The position numbers were made by a program, and so were the translations under genes. DNA of 64,000 nt from Nitrospira sp. UBA2082 (GTDB lineage: Bacteria; Nitrospirota; Nitrospiria; Nitrospirales; Nitrospiraceae): assembly GCA_002331335.1 (NCBI GenBank), contig DCZO01000014.1, positions 292,825 to 356,824 of the forward strand, given 5' to 3'. Every line of letters begins with the position of its first letter. Positions within the stretch are counted from its first letter, which is position 1. Shown here one piece after another: positions 62,129-64,000 of the stretch. The notes under the pieces were generated by a model. The model did not search any database. It worked only from the letters and a program-made list of their open reading frames with translations, and was not told the DNA's origin.

Positions 62129-62458
62129 ATGGACCAGCAGGACAACAGTACCGTCGCCGAACTCCGGCTCAGCTACCGTTATATCAAGGCTCATCCGTGG
62201 GTCGTGACGGCCATGAACGGATTTCTCTCGGCCTATTTCATGGAACAGCCGAGTTTTCGCGTACAGCGGCATTTTGACGATCTGGAATCCGGCATGCACG
62301 TGTGGCTGTGTGAAGTGCCGGCCACAATGAAAATGGAGCGCCTGCTGCGGCGCCTTAAAGCCGACATTCCCGTTTTTCAACAGACCGTGACGTCCTTGGC
62401 TCCCAGTGCCCGCCCGCAATATCTGATCGACTGCCCGGATCCCACGACGCAAGAATAA
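62129..62458 (+). CDS. Hypothetical protein, 109 aa
   Basis: Soluble alpha/beta protein: STVAELRLSYRYIKAHPWVV, AYFMEQPSFRVQRHFDDLES, GMHVWLCEVPATMKMERLLR. No family recognised. A start three codons earlier (GTG at 62120) is possible. It ends ~80 bases before the saccharopine dehydrogenase gene on the same strand. Confidence 0.5.
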   Translation: MDQQDNSTVAELRLSYRYIKAHPWVVTAMNGFLSAYFMEQPSFRVQRHFDDLESGMHVWLCEVPATMKMERLLRRLKADIPVFQQTVTSLAPSARPQYLIDCPDPTTQE

Positions 62459-62537
62459 CCGGCCGCGACACGCAAATCGTCCACAGGCGTGTCCAAAATT
62501 CGCGAGAGGAGTATACTAACGGACAGCGAGGTGCGTG

Positions 62538-63626
62538 ATGCATCGGGTGCTTGTTCTCGGCGCGGGGAAAATCGGCTCACTGATCGCGTGTCTCCTGGCT
62601 CAACGCAAGACCTATGAGGTGCATCTGGGCGACATCACCCTGGACGCCCCGAAGCGACTCGTGGAAGACCTCGGTTTGGAGCGCGTCACGCCCTGTATTT
62701 TAGACCTCCGCCATCCTGACGCCGTGAGCACCTATCTGTCGGCGCACCCGGTCGACGCCATTCTGTCGAGCCTCCCCTATTTCTGCAATCCCACCGTCGC
62801 CGGCTTGGCGCTGACCCACGGCGTGCACTACTTCGACCTGACAGAAGACGTCGAAGTGACCAATCAGATCAAAATTCTGAGCACGGGGGCCACCCAGGCC
62901 TTCATGCCGCAGTGCGGATTGGCGCCGGGGTTCATCAGCATCGTCGCTCACGATTTAATGACACATTTTGAAACGCTGGATACGGTCAAGATGCGCGTCG
63001 GCGCCTTGCCGGTCCATCCCAGCAACGCGCTGAAATATTCACTCACTTGGTCTACCGACGGCTTGATCAACGAGTACGGCAATCTCTGCTACGGCATCGA
63101 AGGAGGCGAAAAGGTTCCGCTTCAGCCGTTGGAAGGGTATGAAACGATCGAGCTGGACGGACTGCTTTATGAAGCCTTCAATACGTCAGGAGGTTTGGGC
63201 ACGCTGGCCGATAGTTATGCCGGCAGGGTCCGAACGATGAATTACAAGACACTGCGCTACCCCGGGCATTGCGAGAAAATCCACTTGTTGATGAAAGACC
63301 TGAAGCTGAATGAAGATCGGGAGACCCTGAAACGCGTGCTCGAACATGCCGTCCCGCAAACTCTTCAAGACGTTGCGCTGATCTATGCGTCGGTCTCAGG
63401 CACCCAGCACGGCGGGTTTTTCGAAGAGAATTACGTAAAGAAAGTGTACCCGCAATGCATCAAAGGCAAGCTCTGGTCTGCCATCCAGGTGACCACCGCC
63501 TCGAGCGCCTGTTGCGTCATGGATCTTGTCTTGAATCACCCGTCTCAGTACCATGGATTCGTCACTCAAGAATCGATCCCCTTGAAGGATTTTCTCAACA
63601 ACGAGTTCGGAGGCTGCTTCCGATGA
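62538..63626 (+). CDS. Saccharopine dehydrogenase family protein (LYS9-like)
   Basis: 362 residues from the ATG at 62538 (a GTG precedes it). Rossmann motif HRVLVLGAGKIGSLIACLLA, then SSLPYFCNPTVAGLALTHGV and GLAPGFISIVAHDLMTHFET; the C-terminal domain follows. Its stop overlaps the start of an aldehyde dehydrogenase (ATGA), as in lysine catabolism through saccharopine and aminoadipate semialdehyde. Whether it cleaves saccharopine or acts on lysine directly is open; a related but shorter protein lies at 30335. Confidence 0.85.
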   Translation: MHRVLVLGAGKIGSLIACLLAQRKTYEVHLGDITLDAPKRLVEDLGLERVTPCILDLRHPDAVSTYLSAHPVDAILSSLPYFCNPTVAGLALTHGVHYFDLTEDVEVTNQIKILSTGATQAFMPQCGLAPGFISIVAHDLMTHFETLDTVKMRVGALPVHPSNALKYSLTWSTDGLINEYGNLCYGIEGGEKVPLQPLEGYETIELDGLLYEAFNTSGGLGTLADSYAGRVRTMNYKTLRYPGHCEKIHLLMKDLKLNEDRETLKRVLEHAVPQTLQDVALIYASVSGTQHGGFFEENYVKKVYPQCIKGKLWSAIQVTTASSACCVMDLVLNHPSQYHGFVTQESIPLKDFLNNEFGGCFR

Positions 63627-64000
63627 TCCCGATACAAACCGTGCTCAGAGACCTCGGCATCCAGGCCGTCAATGCCGGCGGAAGTACCGGAAGCGGCTGG
63701 TCCTCCAGCCTCTCCGGCAGAACGCTCATGCAATCCATCAATCCGACCACCGGCGAAAGCATCGCCGCCGTGGCTCCCTGCTCTCGCGAGGACTATGAAC
63801 GTATTGCAACAGAGTCCGTCGAAGCCTTTGCCACGTGGCGTCTCGTGCCGGCGCCCAAACGCGGCGAGCTCGTTCGCCTCATCGGCCAAGCCTTGCGGGA
63901 GAAGAAGGACCAGCTGGGCACATTGGTCTCACTGGAGGTCGGGAAAATCAAGGCCGAAGGAGACGGCGAGGTCCAGGAAATGATCGACATGGCCGATTTT
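63623..64000 (+). CDS. Aldehyde dehydrogenase, ALDH7-like (cut by window end)
   Basis: 126 residues are visible and the frame is open at the window edge. The N-terminus (LRDLGIQAVNAGGSTGSGWS, then INPTTGESIAAVAP) and VPAPKRGELVRLIGQALREK match aldehyde dehydrogenases of the ALDH7/aminoadipate-semialdehyde type. The active-site Cys lies beyond the window. The ATG at 63623 overlaps the preceding stop (ATGA), so it is cotranslated with the saccharopine dehydrogenase. Together they point to lysine degradation. Confidence 0.88.
   Translation, partial: MIPIQTVLRDLGIQAVNAGGSTGSGWSSSLSGRTLMQSINPTTGESIAAVAPCSREDYERIATESVEAFATWRLVPAPKRGELVRLIGQALREKKDQLGTLVSLEVGKIKAEGDGEVQEMIDMADF

Noticed and set aside
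1..64000. CRISPR arrays, rRNA genes, integrase genes or plasmid origins
   Set aside because: No regularly spaced repeats, rRNA-like stretches, tyrosine or serine integrases, or origin-like iterons were seen. The repeats at 29767 and 33624 are not CRISPR: they are long, few and bounded by inverted ends.

Overview
The window is about 59-60% GC bacterial chromosome, densely packed with genes on both strands. I read it as a member of the Nitrospira lineage (phylum Nitrospirota) or a close relative. This is an inference from the gene mix (bacterial topoisomerase VI, an AddAB-like helicase-nuclease pair, several small secreted proteins, short zinc-ribbon proteins) and from the style of the intergenic repeats. 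There is no rRNA or other taxonomic marker in the window to prove it.

Layout. 1-848 is the 3' end of clpB. 849-5329 is a probable insertion: a 1209-residue copper-radical galactose/glyoxal oxidase-like gene, flanked by a direct repeat of the clpB 3' end, with the second copy a decayed relic. 5315-12065 carries ordinary housekeeping and accessory genes: the ComM/YifB ATPase, a Lrp-type RAM protein, a Gfo/Idh oxidoreductase, a dienelactone-hydrolase-like protein that has lost catalytic residues, and a DUF423 protein. 12488-17843 is visibly more AT-rich. It holds two small secreted proteins, a two-gene helicase plus DUF2290-like unit (a candidate anti-phage system) and an intact IS3-family element with a 4-bp target duplication. 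17988-21403 has small membrane and secreted proteins, a MITE-like repeat and a tRNA-Leu. 21733-29758 has lgt, a zincin-type protease, the AddA/AddB-like recombination helicase-nuclease genes and a zinc-ribbon micro-protein.

29767-37023 contains two copies of a second MITE-like repeat, each ending exactly at the stop codon of a gene. It also has a thiol-redox protein, a saccharopine-dehydrogenase-like protein, an SF2 helicase and the topoisomerase VI A/B operon. 37402-47366 is largely core metabolism and replication: a lipoprotein, an RsbR-type protein, a glycosyltransferase, dnaE, accA, a ferritin-like protein and a BaiN/HI0933-type flavoprotein. 47575-56801 carries stress and accessory functions: a secreted animal-type haem peroxidase, an ArsI-like dioxygenase operon with a SigZ-like sigma factor, an RRM protein, a fatty-acid desaturase, a CsbD protein, DNA-3-methyladenine glycosylase I, an aldo/keto reductase and an HNH nuclease. 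56914-61023 is a TPR protein, AhpD-like and methyltransferase cluster beside a divergent AraC regulator. The right end is a haem-binding lipoprotein followed by a saccharopine dehydrogenase/aldehyde dehydrogenase pair suggesting lysine catabolism; the last gene runs off the window.

Working together: DNA maintenance is strongly represented (AddAB, topoisomerase VI, DnaE, Tag, ComM). So are redox, stress and metal-linked accessory genes. The most interesting non-core content is the clpB-flanked oxidase insertion and the AT-rich helicase/DUF2290 island.
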